Shown in pieces: positions 42,701 through 54,169 of a stretch of 64,000 bases of DNA. The DNA comes from Phoronis australis (lineage: Eukaryota; Phoronida; Phoronidae), in assembly GCA_002633005.1 (NCBI GenBank), contig NMRA01000013.1, positions 1,722,403-1,786,402 of the forward strand, in the 5' to 3' direction. Position 1 is the first letter of the stretch; every line of letters begins with the position of its first letter. The notes beneath the pieces were generated by a model. That model was given only the letters and a program-made list of their open reading frames with translations. It was not told where the DNA came from and ran no database searches. Made by a program: the position numbers and the translations under genes.

Positions 42701-45470
42701 ATTGGCAATAGTCTTGTGTTGACTTGAGATCAGCTGTAAGATAGATTTGAACCCATCACCTCAGCAGTCACAATCCAATGCTGAGCTTTAGAAATAAATC
42801 ATAAATGACAATGCAGGCAAATAACTGAACTGAGTATTGGTATTTAGCTGATAAGATCAATGGCCTTGATTTCAGTTAATTCTCTCCCAATGACAAGAAC
42901 AAGGTACCTAAACTACAGGTTAACGGACTCATAAACACACGGATGCATGAACACGACTCAGGTACCTGCAAAGTGAGTTCACCTTGAACGCGATGTCCTT
43001 TGGATGTTGCTGTACGCAGCATTTGGAACAAGCCACTGTTCGAGGAGCACTTTTATTCAGCTTCCTGTTGTACTTTTATTGGCGGCTTCATGTCACAAAA
43101 CAAAATCTGAAGTCGTTGATACGACCTACAGCCATCAAATTGAACCCTGTTATGTCCACCCCTCAATTATATGAGTACCGTACTCTATATCTGCCCAATT
43201 AAAGACCCTTTCCTACTAAAGTCAACGCATCAATGTTTTGGGAGTTGCGGTCAGTAGGAATGGTTAACTTCAGTCCTGGGTCAAAGTTAACAGCGCCAGT
43301 TATCTTTGCAGTAAACAGGTGGATTTAACAGTGGAACGTCGAAGCTGCGGTGTAGTATGAACAGTCAATTTCAGTCTCATCGAACGCCAGAGGCCACTGC
43401 GATCGCCTACAATAAAAGCCTAACTTCAATGGAATTTTGTTGTTTTAGGTCTAATGAGCTACCCAGAATGTCTTAGCAGCTAGAGCCTTGGCAAAATAAG
43501 AAAAATGCAAATTCTCAAAATCCAGGACCATCTACTGTGACTGTCTACTGGTGGTTATAGAATGGTACGACCATAATGTCCAAAGGATAGACATTCGGGC
43601 TAGCCGAATGATATGTATTTTTGGTTGTTGCCTGCCCCCCCCTCCCAAATCTGCCTTTGAATCCAGTCATTAGGCACCATCCTCTGTGTGCCCTTTTTCA
43701 TCCAGCTCAGCTCAGTGCATACACCCCCTCTGTGGTCTTTAAGTTGAATTCAACTGCCAGAGGAAGTGACTTGGTCATATAGGGGATCTTGTCAAATGTA
43801 GGTCACAGCCCATCCACAACCAGCAGTCCAACCAAAGATTATTTTCTTAACAGGAACTCTCTGGCGATGGCAGCTCTTAGGATTAGCCTTGTTGGCAAGG
43901 AGGATTTGGAATCCGGTCAGTTATTACTGAAATATGTATTCATAGACATGTTCTTGTAGATTGGAACACCCAGTATTTGTGTTCTGGTGAAGATGTATTT
44001 GTTCGGTTTGCATTCTTGACAGCTGTCCCTGGTGGAGTTTGGGAGTGGGCTGGGTCTAGCAACTGGGAAGTTATGGACCAACTATGGCTGATTGTTTACA
44101 TTTAGTTGAGCTTAGTTGGCTCTGAGTCATTTATCAGTTGCATGGTTGTGATGGCATCTTGTGACAGCTGTTAACTGGCCTGCAGTTGGTGTCAGAACTG
44201 ACGGGAATTTCTCAATGGTGTTCTGGTCCATTTAGTGGCAGTGCCAACAACTATGATCTGAGTATCAATTCAGACTCCTGTATTCTACAGAATTTAGAAC
44301 AAGCCAGAAATATCCATTATGATCATCTTTCTAGCTCTAAGTTTCCAACTTTGATAAGAATTGGCAATTTTGCTGCTTGTGGCTTTAAAATTCAGTTATG
44401 AAAGGATGACTCCTTCTTGAAACATTGTGTAACATTTGATGGTGTCTGAAGAACTTTTTCCTGGTTCAAGTTTAATGGTGGAATTTGTTTTACGTTTTTG
44501 TCTACTTTTAGTAATTGTAGTGTCATTTTGGGATGAAAATTTACTATGATTGTGAAAGATAAGAACAAAATTGACCTAAAGTAAGTTACAATAAACACAA
44601 AACATTAGTTTCTTGCACTAAATTCTTTCCAGTAGGCTGACCTAGGGTCAGAACTGCTGTATGGTGGACAATTGACAGCATGTTGCTTTAAATTTGCTGT
44701 AGTATGTCGCCAAGGTAACATCCAAATATGCTCATGCAGCCAGCCATTCATCCCAGGCTAGACATGATATGTTGAAGACTATACCATTTTTTGAAAAAAA
44801 AAAACGATTATTTTTTCCCGACATTGGTGAAACTGAATTTGACTTCATATCATTGTCACTCTACTATGAGTAAGTGTCGTCAACTTTAATGTTTGTGTTA
44901 TCTTGTGTTTTGGTTGTTGTTATAAGAATGATTGCCAAAACTTCATTAATTAAAGATGTTATACCTCATTAAAACTGTGAATATTTAAATTTGTAGCAAG
45001 TACCGCCTAGTGAATTCCTGGAGAACTGTGTGCACAATTATAATCAGGAAAGGAAAATAAACTGTGGTTTTAAAGAAAACTCTACTGGTGCACTCAAGTG
45101 TGAACATATAAAAACCGTAGTAATTCCAAATATTTCACAAACGTTAATTGATAGTGAAATGTACAAATAATAAAAACTTTGCCTTGTTTCCTTATGGTAG
45201 CGACAATGCTTTGGGGGTTTCCCAGGGATTGTCGTCCGGCATGTGTGTCGTCTCAGAAATGTGCGAAATGCGAATACCTAGAACTTGCAATACCAGAGAC
45301 GCAAAATGACATGCTATTGAAAATTTCCAAGGTGTTGGCAAACTGAAATTATATGCTTTCTTTGTTCTCTTGGCTGGTCTGCCATGATGAAGTATTACTA
45401 TACTCATAAACATAAAAATAGTCTCACAAGACAAGACTTTATTGAGATGGTAGGGTAACTAATTCTCGGA
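39710..45470. other. Intergenic, no gene recognised
   Basis: About 5.8 kb without supported exons. An imperfect palindrome CATTCGGGCTAGCCGAATG sits near 43591. Confidence 0.4.
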
Positions 45471-45482
45471 TGGTTTCTCGCA

Positions 45483-45556
45483 AAGTGGAGGACCCGGGGT
45501 TGTTTGTAAATTAGTACTTCATTTGCATATTCACAGTTTAATGAGACTATGCATCT
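45483..45556 (+). repeat. Dispersed repeat, TTAGTACTTCATTTGCATATTC family
   Basis: The core at 45511 reads TTAGTACTTCATTTGCATAT then TCACAGTTTAATGAGACTAT. An inverted copy is at 50434-50480 and diverged direct copies at 51001-51040; a shorter inverted piece lies near 44955-44990. Confidence 0.65.
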
Positions 45557-45659
45557 TTAGTGTCTCAAATATAGTCAGGACATCAAGACTTCACTACTGC
45601 AAGTTCACTGCGTGTGCGCCACTCAGGTCTGATGCATGCTATTCCCCTCAAGAGGCATA

Positions 45660-46203
45660 TTTTCTATCCACATAAGACTGAGACTTACCCTAAAATAAGT
45701 TACTCCAGGAATGAGGTGTCAGTAGGTTTAAGTGCTGTGTTGGCACTATTTAAACTTAAGCCCAACTCACCCCACTTGACAACTTACTCCACATTATCGT
45801 GGTGGGGTGACTTATTCCAGGTTAAACTTGCACCACTAAGTAATCACTGTGTGGCCGCATAACCAGGGTAGGGCAGAAGTAATTATCAGCTGTGGTTACA
45901 TACAGTTGAGTCTTCTTTTGCGCACCGTACTCGCTTTACGTGTTCACTGTCACGGACAGATGGACAAGACTTCCGCCTTACCCAAGTTATCGGATATGTC
46001 TTTGTGGACGTTCCACTAAAAGTGGGGTAAGTTGCTCTAGTACAAGTTGTTCTAGGGTAGGCTTTGTGTGGACGGGACTTACGTTGTCACAAGTCAGGTA
46101 AATTGCACTAGCTTAAATAGTGTCCAGGGAGCACTCAAACCTAGCGACAACTCGTTCTAGGAGTAACTTGTTCTAGGGTAAGTCTTTGTGTAGACGGCAC
46201 TAA
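45660..46203. mobile_element. CTAGGGTAACTTG-family element, longest copy
   Basis: The left end CACATAAGACTGAGACTTAC is roughly inverse to the right end CTAGGGTAAGTCTTTGTGTA. The interior contains GGGGTAAGTTGCTCTAG and CAACTCGTTCTAGGAGTAAC. About 540 bp, non-coding. Confidence 0.65.
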
Positions 46204-46204
46204 T

Positions 46205-47080
46205 CTGTGATTGGAGTGATTCTTCTGGTAACAGGTCCAATCTCCATCTCATGTTTAGGTATGTTTATGTTACTGCTGTCCAATGTGCTTGGCCTGTTGA
46301 AGGCAGTTCATTAGCACTTTTTCTGCTGTCTATATTGTGCCATCCATTTCTCACTATTGAGAATTACTGCTCAGATGACTGATCTTTTATTGACTTATTT
46401 CTACCTGTACGTAATGGTGCCTGTCATATTCAGACTAAAGATCACATTTTTCATCTGAGCGACATCAGTTTTACGTATGCTCAGCTAGAGGACTCTGGTT
46501 TGTGGTCGAAATTGGACACAAAATGGTGCTATGGTGGCCATTTTTTAAATAATGTTTGTTTAGCCCTAAGCTTCGTGATCCCTTGATTGAAGATTGAATC
46601 ATCTCAAATTTGGTTATGTTACAAATACTGTAGCTCTCCTCAAGACTATGTTACCAGTATTGATTTCTTTCTTATAATGACATATGATTCTCGAGTTATT
46701 GGTGATTTTTTTCTGATTTGATTTCTGTCTGCACTAATCAATGCACTTTTATGGTTTATCCGTCACTGTGCGTTGGTGTATTCAGGTGCCGAGTTCATGG
46801 TTGGTGGTGTTCTTGGTTTCGTCGTCTTACTCACCTGTAAAATTTTAGTTTCATTTTGTCATTATGTCACTTCGTAGAGAGTTTTCATTTTCTGGTTCTT
46901 ATGATCAGATAGTAAAAGCTCTCCTAAGTCTTGAATGTCTGCCTGAATTGAAATTGAGGAGCATTTTGTGGGTTGGTGATGGAATGCGGCTGATCTTCGC
47001 CCCCAAAATTGGATTGTACCAAATAGGAAATTTTCAATTTCACCTATTATGGGCGTGCTTTGAAGTCTCATTTGTTTTAC
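46205..47080. other. Intergenic, no gene recognised
   Basis: Overlapping short frames on both strands near 46860-47085 have no recognisable content. Confidence 0.4.
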
Positions 47081-47082
47081 TG

Positions 47083-47130
47083 TAACCCTTACCCTAACCT
47101 TAACCTAACCCTAACCTTATCCTAACTCTA
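47083..47130 (-). repeat. Degenerate telomere-type (CCCTAA)n tract
   Basis: AACCCTTACCCTAACCTTAA and on: about seven diverged units of the CCCTAA type. Interstitial, not a chromosome end. Confidence 0.7.
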
Positions 47131-47479
47131 TCGATCAAAAGGTACTATATTGTGGCAAGGCATTTTTGAGGGCCCTGCATCTGAGATGGTTTTGTGAGAG
47201 GTCAATCACCTTACAATGACCCCTACTATCTGGTCAGTTGTGTTTTATGACCACTTTACATGTGGACAAAGTCAATTACAGTAGATGAATATGCCCAAGC
47301 TTCTTGACTCCTGTGTGAACTTAAAGGTCTGTGGAGTGAAATCAACCAGCTGCGATGAGTAACTTGTGTAGTATACAATGGGTGCATCTTCCTAGAAAAT
47401 ACGCTTTGGTTCGCCAGAGATGTGCTTCCCTTAACTAAATTTATTTTCAGAAAATTTACTGAATGTTATGTTCTTTTTA

Positions 47480-47545
47480 TGCGCCCACATATTTATATGT
47501 GGACGCATTATGCCGTCATCTCTGTCCGTCCGTCCGTCCGTCCGG
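47480..47545. repeat. Palindrome plus (GTCC)n microsatellite
   Basis: TGCGCCCACATATTTATATG then TGGACGCA form a near-perfect hairpin, followed by about five GTCC units and an ambiguous base at 47549. This arrangement is typical of the end of a dispersed repeat. Confidence 0.6.
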
Positions 47546-47549
47546 GCGN

Positions 47550-49500
47550 CTCAGCCCCTGTGGTGTTTTGCTGGTGGAGCTTAATTCCGCTGGATGGCAG
47601 TGCATTTTAAGTATATTTGTAAAATCTCTAGCTTTGACTTAGTGAATGTCTGGTGAACAATGTAGAGAATCAGTGAGTTGTAATAAATCACAAAGACAAC
47701 AGCTCTTGTTATTCTTTTAACTCTGGTCAAAGCTAATGACTCCAAGAATTCTGTCCCATCCACAATAATACCAAAAAAGCATTATTTGGTGGAATAACCA
47801 AGAATGTTCTTTCTGTAATTCCATTTGTCTTGAAGCTTTTTACAAAAAACGAAGTGCAGAAACAGCCAGAAAGTCCAGATAACATTGTCGTCAGTATACC
47901 AAAGCCAGTAGACATCCAGGGTTACTCTGTTAACATGATGATGTCTCTCACAGCTTCATGCTTCATCCCTGTTTAGACCTGTTTCCTTGTTTGTGCTTCT
48001 AAATAAAATAAATAATTTTAATTCTAAGTGCCCTGTATGGGTCTGGAAGTCATTAAACTGGGGGCTGTCTCATGAGCAGTGATCCTTAGCTCAGTGAGAA
48101 ACACTTGCTAGTGCTGCTGGTTGCTTCACATCAGTTGCATTTGCTCGGGAAGTTAACTTTACAAAGACAGTCTGCGCATGTTCATATTAAGAATGGCGAA
48201 TGTCCAAAACATTTCGATAACCAATATTTGTGCTGTTGCGCAAGCGGAATTAAAGTTAATTCCTTCCACCTTGCCCCAGTTTGTGTTTAGCCGTGTAGTT
48301 ACTGATCAGTGCTGCAGTTCATTCTGTTACTCAAACCGGTAACAAAAAAGGCTGCAGCATGACAGTTTGCACTTTGCACCGTACCAGTGGCGCCTGATCA
48401 TCTATTCCATGTGAGCTGGTTCGTGTAAATGCCGTCTAATTGACTTTGAATTTTTTCATTAGAAATTTTGAGACACAGGCAATTGTTGCATTGATCCTGT
48501 CTCTCACATTCCAGGCTCTATTTCTTAAAAATAATGACTACAACAGTGCTATCTAACAACAGTTCCGACGTCGTGTGATCATTCTCAATATGTGTGTATT
48601 TTTATGATTAAAGAAATAACCCCAAAGTTTGGAAATGTTAGTAATAATGAGTGATGCCACATCCATTTAGTGAACAGAGACTTAAACATTTTATTCTTTT
48701 GTTTGGACTCGCTGACCACTTCCACACTTAAAAATGGTCAGAAATCTCCTTCAACACCAAGTTTAATTTTTGCAGGCCTATTTTGAATTACTCCAAAAAT
48801 TTTACACATAGTAATCTGGACATTCCTGTTAGTTTTTGTTTGTGATAAAGGCATTCCTTGAAATGCAAGCATTTCCATATTTTTGTAATTGATTACTTAT
48901 TGACCCAGGACTGTCATTTCTTACAAACTCAGGAACATGACCGCATTTTTTTAAAATGATTACAGTTCTTGAGTGTCTGCAATTGAGAAGTCTGTCCCTT
49001 GAGTTATGTCAATGTTCTTTTCACATCTGTGAAATCAAGCCACTATAGAATGTTCTATGATTTGTTATTTTTTGCCCAAGCTGTCTTTGAACAGTAGCCC
49101 TGTATCTAATCTTTGTTTACTTGGCATCAGATTCTAATTACTCAGCTCCATTACTAGGTGAATTATCTCCCCACTTTCCCACCAGTCCTCCAAGTCAGCT
49201 GCGTTTATGGACTCCCTAATGAAAATATAGACCTGCCTGCACAGCCATTAAAAATTAGCTGTGTCAAATTGTTGTGGTCAAGTGCGTCAGTGTGTTAGAA
49301 TTCACCAGGGTTTTGTGTTGGAGAAGTGTACTGCCTTCTTGACTGGGTTAATGTCCGTCTCTTGGAGAGTTGAAGTTCAACAATAGAAACTCAAGATTGT
49401 TAACTCAGTCGTAGGAGCTCCATGGAAGAATTGGCATTGTGTAAGTTTTCTTCATTTCAAAAATTTTTTCCTTCCAGTTTTTGCCAAATAGTTCCGACTC
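47550..49500. other. Intergenic, no gene recognised
   Basis: Nothing supportable seen. Confidence 0.4.
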
Positions 49501-49504
49501 TTCT

Positions 49505-49614
49505 GGGTAATGGTCTGATATAACGCGCCTGAATTTTGAGAACCATTTTTTCCACTGAATAAGGAGCATCAAACTGTTTCTCAGAATATGGGTGCGTTAA
49601 ATCAGACTATTGCC
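49505..49614. mobile_element. 110-bp foldback MITE, copy 1
   Basis: GGGTAATGGTCTGATATAAC and the inverse GTTAAATCAGACTATTGCC, with inner arms GAATTTTGAGAACCATTTT and AAACTGTTTCTCAG. The same family as 54053-54166, more diverged. Confidence 0.7.
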
Positions 49615-50433
49615 TGCTCCTGTTTACTCTGCATAGTATTTTGGGTGCGTGCGACTTCGTATTGACCACAGATTTTTACTGAGGTCGCACTGGCATCCTG
49701 CAAGTCGCCAAATCGAGCCCTGTACTTTACATGCACATTTCAGTGGTCGCATACGTGTAATTTTGTACGCACGAGCTATTGGCTCATTGCTGTATCATGA
49801 CCCTTGAGGAATATTTCCAAAACCAATCTCTAGTCAAGGTGAAAAGTGGTTAGGACAAGTCTGAGGTCTAGAAACCTACCAAAACCGTTACGTGCCCACC
49901 CTCACCTAGTAAGAGAGAGCTCAGATTTGTAAGCATAGCTGTCTTATGTTATTATAAGGACTTGAAGCAGTGAAATGACGAGTCCTCCCTATGCTCTATC
50001 CAATATAGCATTGATCGTAGCAAGATTCTAGCCGCCAGATTTATGAAAATAAAGATGTCAGAGCTCAGTTGTAGCACTGATCAATAAATTATCAGACTCT
50101 TAACTGCTTTAACTTTTAACCATTGTCAAATCTAGACTTGATGTACTAGGTTCGTCCCACGATAATTATTCATGTATCACTCAAAAATTCGTTGTTTGAC
50201 TGAGTTCCGGCGTTCTGACCACGCTCAACTAAGTCCTGGTGAGAACACTGATTTAGTGATTTTTGTATGTCACAACATTTATGGTCATGGATTAGCCTCT
50301 TATAGCTAATAGATGCCACTTGTGATAAAAGCTGTCTAAACCATTGCATTCGGCGATTTACGATGTGAAAAACCAACTTTTTTAATTCAGGCACAGCATA
50401 AAGTCTCCACGTCTTACCTTCTGTTATTCTTAA

Positions 50434-50480
50434 CATGCATAGTCTCATTAAATTGCGAATATGTAAATGAAGTACTAATT
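50434..50480 (-). repeat. TTAGTACTTCATTTGCATATTC repeat, inverted copy
   Basis: CATGCATAGTCTCATTAAAT then ATGTAAATGAAGTACTAAT, the reverse complement of 45511-45554 with few changes. Confidence 0.65.
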
Positions 50481-50746
50481 TTCTAACAACCCTGGCTCAT
50501 TCAGTGCACCAGAAACCACAATCTCGTTAAAGTCTTGTTTTTCTGAAACTATTTTTATGTAAATGAGTATGGTATGATTTAATTGTTACCTTAACTAAAC
50601 AAGGCACAGTTTTTTATTTGTTTATTTCACTATCAAATTACTATTGCATAATATGTGGAATTACTAGGTTTTTTGTGTTCACACATGATTTTAATCAATA
50701 TAGTTCGATATTAGCTCTTCGTTTACCCGAACTTCGCTAAAAACAC

Positions 50747-50876
50747 GACTAGACTTTTTGTTAGCGCGCCTGATACTGGTACGTTCGTAATTTCTTCTGG
50801 TGTGCAGGTCATGAAGTAAATGACCGAGAGACAAACGAACTTGCCAGTGTCAAGCTTGCTAACAAAAAGTCTAGTC
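50747..50876. repeat. Foldback element with perfect 19-bp arms
   Basis: GACTAGACTTTTTGTTAGC (50747-50765) and its exact inverse (50858-50876), with weaker pairing outside (CGAACTTCGCTAAAAACAC against the GTCTTTAACGCAACTTC side). Probably a small MITE. Confidence 0.65.
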
Positions 50877-51044
50877 ATGTCTTTAACGCAACTTCTGTTG
50901 TAGTGCTTTCAGTAGAACTACAATTTAATTACAAATTGTTTCTTTTCCTGAGTACACTTATACACACAGGTCTCCAGGAAGTCACTAGTAGATGCTTGCT
51001 TCAAATTTACATATTCACGGTTTTAATGAGACATAGCATCTTCT

Positions 51045-53030
51045 AACCCACATGTAAAATCTGTTGTGCTAAGTTACACTTTGTAGCCAAACCTGATTGA
51101 CTGGCCAGATGACTTGTTTCACAAACTGGAAATGTGAGATGTCAAGTAAGGTCACTTACTTTAAGTAACTCATTTGCATGTGTGCCACACACCAATCTCA
51201 TATTGCCCAGGCAGTTGTTCTCTGCATTTGTATAAAAACTGGTCAACGTTCAAAGTCGCAATAACCTATAACCTTTATCTTAGACATTTTGGTGTCCAGC
51301 GATTGGTCAGTCATCTCGGTACATCTACTTAAAAGTCTCAGGCAACACCTACCATTAGGTCAAGCCGCAATGGCAAACTTTAGACTGGACCTAATATTGG
51401 TTCTTCTTGTAATGGCCAAATAACTCTTCTCAATTCCTGACTTTGTGAAGTATAATTAGGAACACTAATATGCAATATTAACATAAAAAAAGGGTCCCAT
51501 CCAAAACATGAACCCAAGCCGTGGTTTTCAAAGATGGTTCTACATCAGAGCTTCAAAATGATTCCATATGTTCATTTTCGTCAAACAAAGTTTAGTCATG
51601 TTATTAATACCATTGTTTTGCTACCAATGTACCTTTCTTTTTTGCTAAATCTTACTAAACTTACACCGTCACGTGACCCAATCAACGACAGATTGGTAAC
51701 CCAAGTTATTCAGCCTTTTTATTTTGAGAAAGTACGGTATATACGTTTACAGAGCTAAAAATATTGTTTACTAGATATTTTGCTATATACACCAACACAG
51801 CGTTAAGATCCTGCATAACTTTAACTGAGACTTGACCATAAGAGTCTTTACCGTGGCAAACATCCGACTTATCAGGCTGTAGTGTTTTAGGGATATAACT
51901 TCTTCGTTTTTGCTTTTCGTTTCACAGTTCCTTGTGCCTTGTTGTTGACTTATCTGGACCTGATGGTACTGCTCAGATTTGGTTACCTATGAGGATTTCT
52001 ACCAGGTGTAAACTCAGGTAAAATCCCTACTGACTGAACCTCTATCAAAAGCACTGTCTTGTGGTTTCGACCATTCATTGCCATAAAATTATTCTCAACA
52101 TGTTCCTTACTCTAATTATAAGCTGTGTGCTTGTAAAGACATTTTGGATTATTGCTTGCAGCAAGAGAAAGTTGAGGGAGGCGAGACTAATATTGTTCAT
52201 TAGAGGTCTGACTGTGTGTAGTTCATGGCTCAAATCTCTTATTTTCATGCTTCATGAAGCATTCATTTCTCCAAGACAGTCAGCTGAGTCATAGCTGCTT
52301 ATGTCAACATTAAACCTTCCCTTCTTCTGTTGTAGGTCAAGTGTAGGTCATTTACATTTGCATGATTGACATAGATAAACTAATTACAAACTGTGTATTA
52401 TTCATGACTCTGCCAGCTCTGGCATCCCCATCCTAGGTCTTGTATTGATTCCTCTGTTCAACTAGAAACCAAGCAATCTGGGCATAACTCAAGATGTGTT
52501 GGGTTTGCTTCCACATTTTGAAGTATAGAAACTCTGTTGCCGATGTTTTATCTTGGGAGCTCAGGTTTCAGATGGATTGATATTGTGTGGATATCATAAA
52601 AATCTTTGAACCCTTTGAAGGGAGGTCAGCATATCAAATGCAAAATCGGGTTATGTAGTTAGATGTCAGGAATAATATTTTGTTAACTCATGTATGAATC
52701 AATTATTCAGTTCATACTCAATAAATGATAATTGTGTTTTCAAACTTTTCGGTGCAAGCACTCTGATTGTTATTCAAGGCAAGAAAATAGGAATGGTATT
52801 GATTGAGACTTGGAATAGTGTTCCCCCTGTGTGTATATATGCGTGTTGCTACGGTGTTTTTCAAAAGTTCCGAGCCAAGTTTAGAATTTTTTCCCCATGT
52901 TTGAAAAGCTAAGATTTTCTTACTGTACAAGGCAAATGATTACGTATTTCTTGCAGTGCTGTGTATTCTTTTGATGTAAACAAATTAATTGCATGCTTTG
53001 TGTCTTGTTAGTGGAGATATTTCTGTGAAT
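51045..53030. other. Intergenic, no gene recognised
   Basis: Nothing supportable seen. Confidence 0.4.
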
Positions 53031-53039
53031 TGACCTACC

Positions 53040-53139
53040 GCAAGCTCCGCCCCCTTGCGTAATGTCGATTAACAAGCAATAAGTTTTACTCGGTAACGGG
53101 TTGTTTGTCAGATAAAATGGCGGCTTGGAAATGAAGGTG
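53040..53139 (+). promoter_or_regulatory. Candidate TATA-less promoter / first exon of the Rho GTPase gene
   Basis: GCTCCGCCCCC (53044-53054, Sp/KLF-type) and AAAATGGCGGC (53114-53124, YY1 type, commonly just after the start site of housekeeping genes) on the plus strand. A possible donor AATGAAG|GTGTGT follows near 53139. The 5' UTR intron to 60516 would be about 7.4 kb. This is inference: no transcript links the two. Confidence 0.35.
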
Positions 53140-53298
53140 TGTCAAGAACGATGAGTTCTAAATGGTCAGTTAAGCCGTCACTCAAAGTCCTGGCGATAGG
53201 TCAATTTGCAGAGCGAGATTAGAATACGTAAACGTGATAGGGTATTTGAATCGTGTTCGGATTTTTAGCCATGGAGAACTTTGAAGAAGCTTGGAATT

Positions 53299-53313
53299 TC
53301 ACCAGGTGGCGCC
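53299..53313 (+). promoter_or_regulatory. Strong CTCF-like motif
   Basis: TCACCAGGTGGCGCC matches the CTCF core CCASYAGRKGGCRSY at 14 of 15 positions and lies about 180 bp downstream of the candidate promoter. A second, weaker match is at 57965-57979 on the minus strand. Confidence 0.35.
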
Positions 53314-54052
53314 TGGGGAACTGAGTTATCCTAAACCTGTATGCTCTTGCCATTTTGCACACATGTAGGATAATAATAAAATAGACATGAGACTAAAGGA
53401 CTAAATTTACGTATTGGTATTTTCTCACCTGAACATGGCCAGATGTGGCTGAAACCAAACGTCTGTTAACCTCAAAGGTGAGTTGAGTGGCGTATATTTT
53501 GAGAACTAAAATTCCCTTGAGCACAGTTTTGTAGCGTTTTTGTTATAGTGTTTATATAGAAAATTTGGTTAATGTTGGTGAAAGGACTTTTCCATCAATG
53601 TACCTTTCAAAAAAAACAACATTTTTGCCAAAAATGCATGGTCACGTGACTACGAGAATGGTACAGTGTTTTGAATGAGAGTGTTAGATTTGTCTGGACT
53701 CTCTAGTTTCAAGAAATATATCCGTTCATGAATTGACAGCCACTAAACTTAGATATTTCAAGAAGAAGGCATTTTGATTATATGGGTACAGATAGGATGT
53801 TTTGATTGTATCACTTGATTATGGAAGTGTGGGTTTTTAGTCGAGCATGTTTGTTCAAAAGTGACAATTTGGGATGTGGGTGTTAAGTCATGCGTGGGCC
53901 TTAATTTGGATTTTGGAAGTGAGTGGTAGATTCATGGTTGATCATTGAACATTTCTTGAGTGTGCAAACATACGGGAGTCAGTAAAGGTAATTGTGTGAT
54001 TCACCTTTTGGACAAAGACACTAGTGTTCCCATTTTATCTATACCCTTATCT

Positions 54053-54166
54053 GGGTAATGGTCTGATATAAAGTCCTCGAATTTTGAGAACCAGTTTTCT
54101 CCATTGGATAACGGGCCTAAACTGGTTCTCGAAATAGGGCACCCACGTTATATCAGACTATTGCCC
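54053..54166. mobile_element. 114-bp foldback MITE, copy 2, with target duplication
   Basis: GGGTAATGGTCTGATATAA pairs with TTATATCAGACTATTGCCC, and GAATTTTGAGAACCAGTTTT with AAACTGGTTCTCGAAA. CTTATCTG occurs on both sides, an apparent 8-bp target duplication, which suits a hAT-like parent. A partial relative lies at 62690-62740. Confidence 0.75.
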
Positions 54167-54169
54167 TTA

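Noticed and set aside
46862-47085. Overlapping 69- and 73-codon frames on both strands
   Set aside because: Mirror frames of ordinary AT-rich DNA with no motif.
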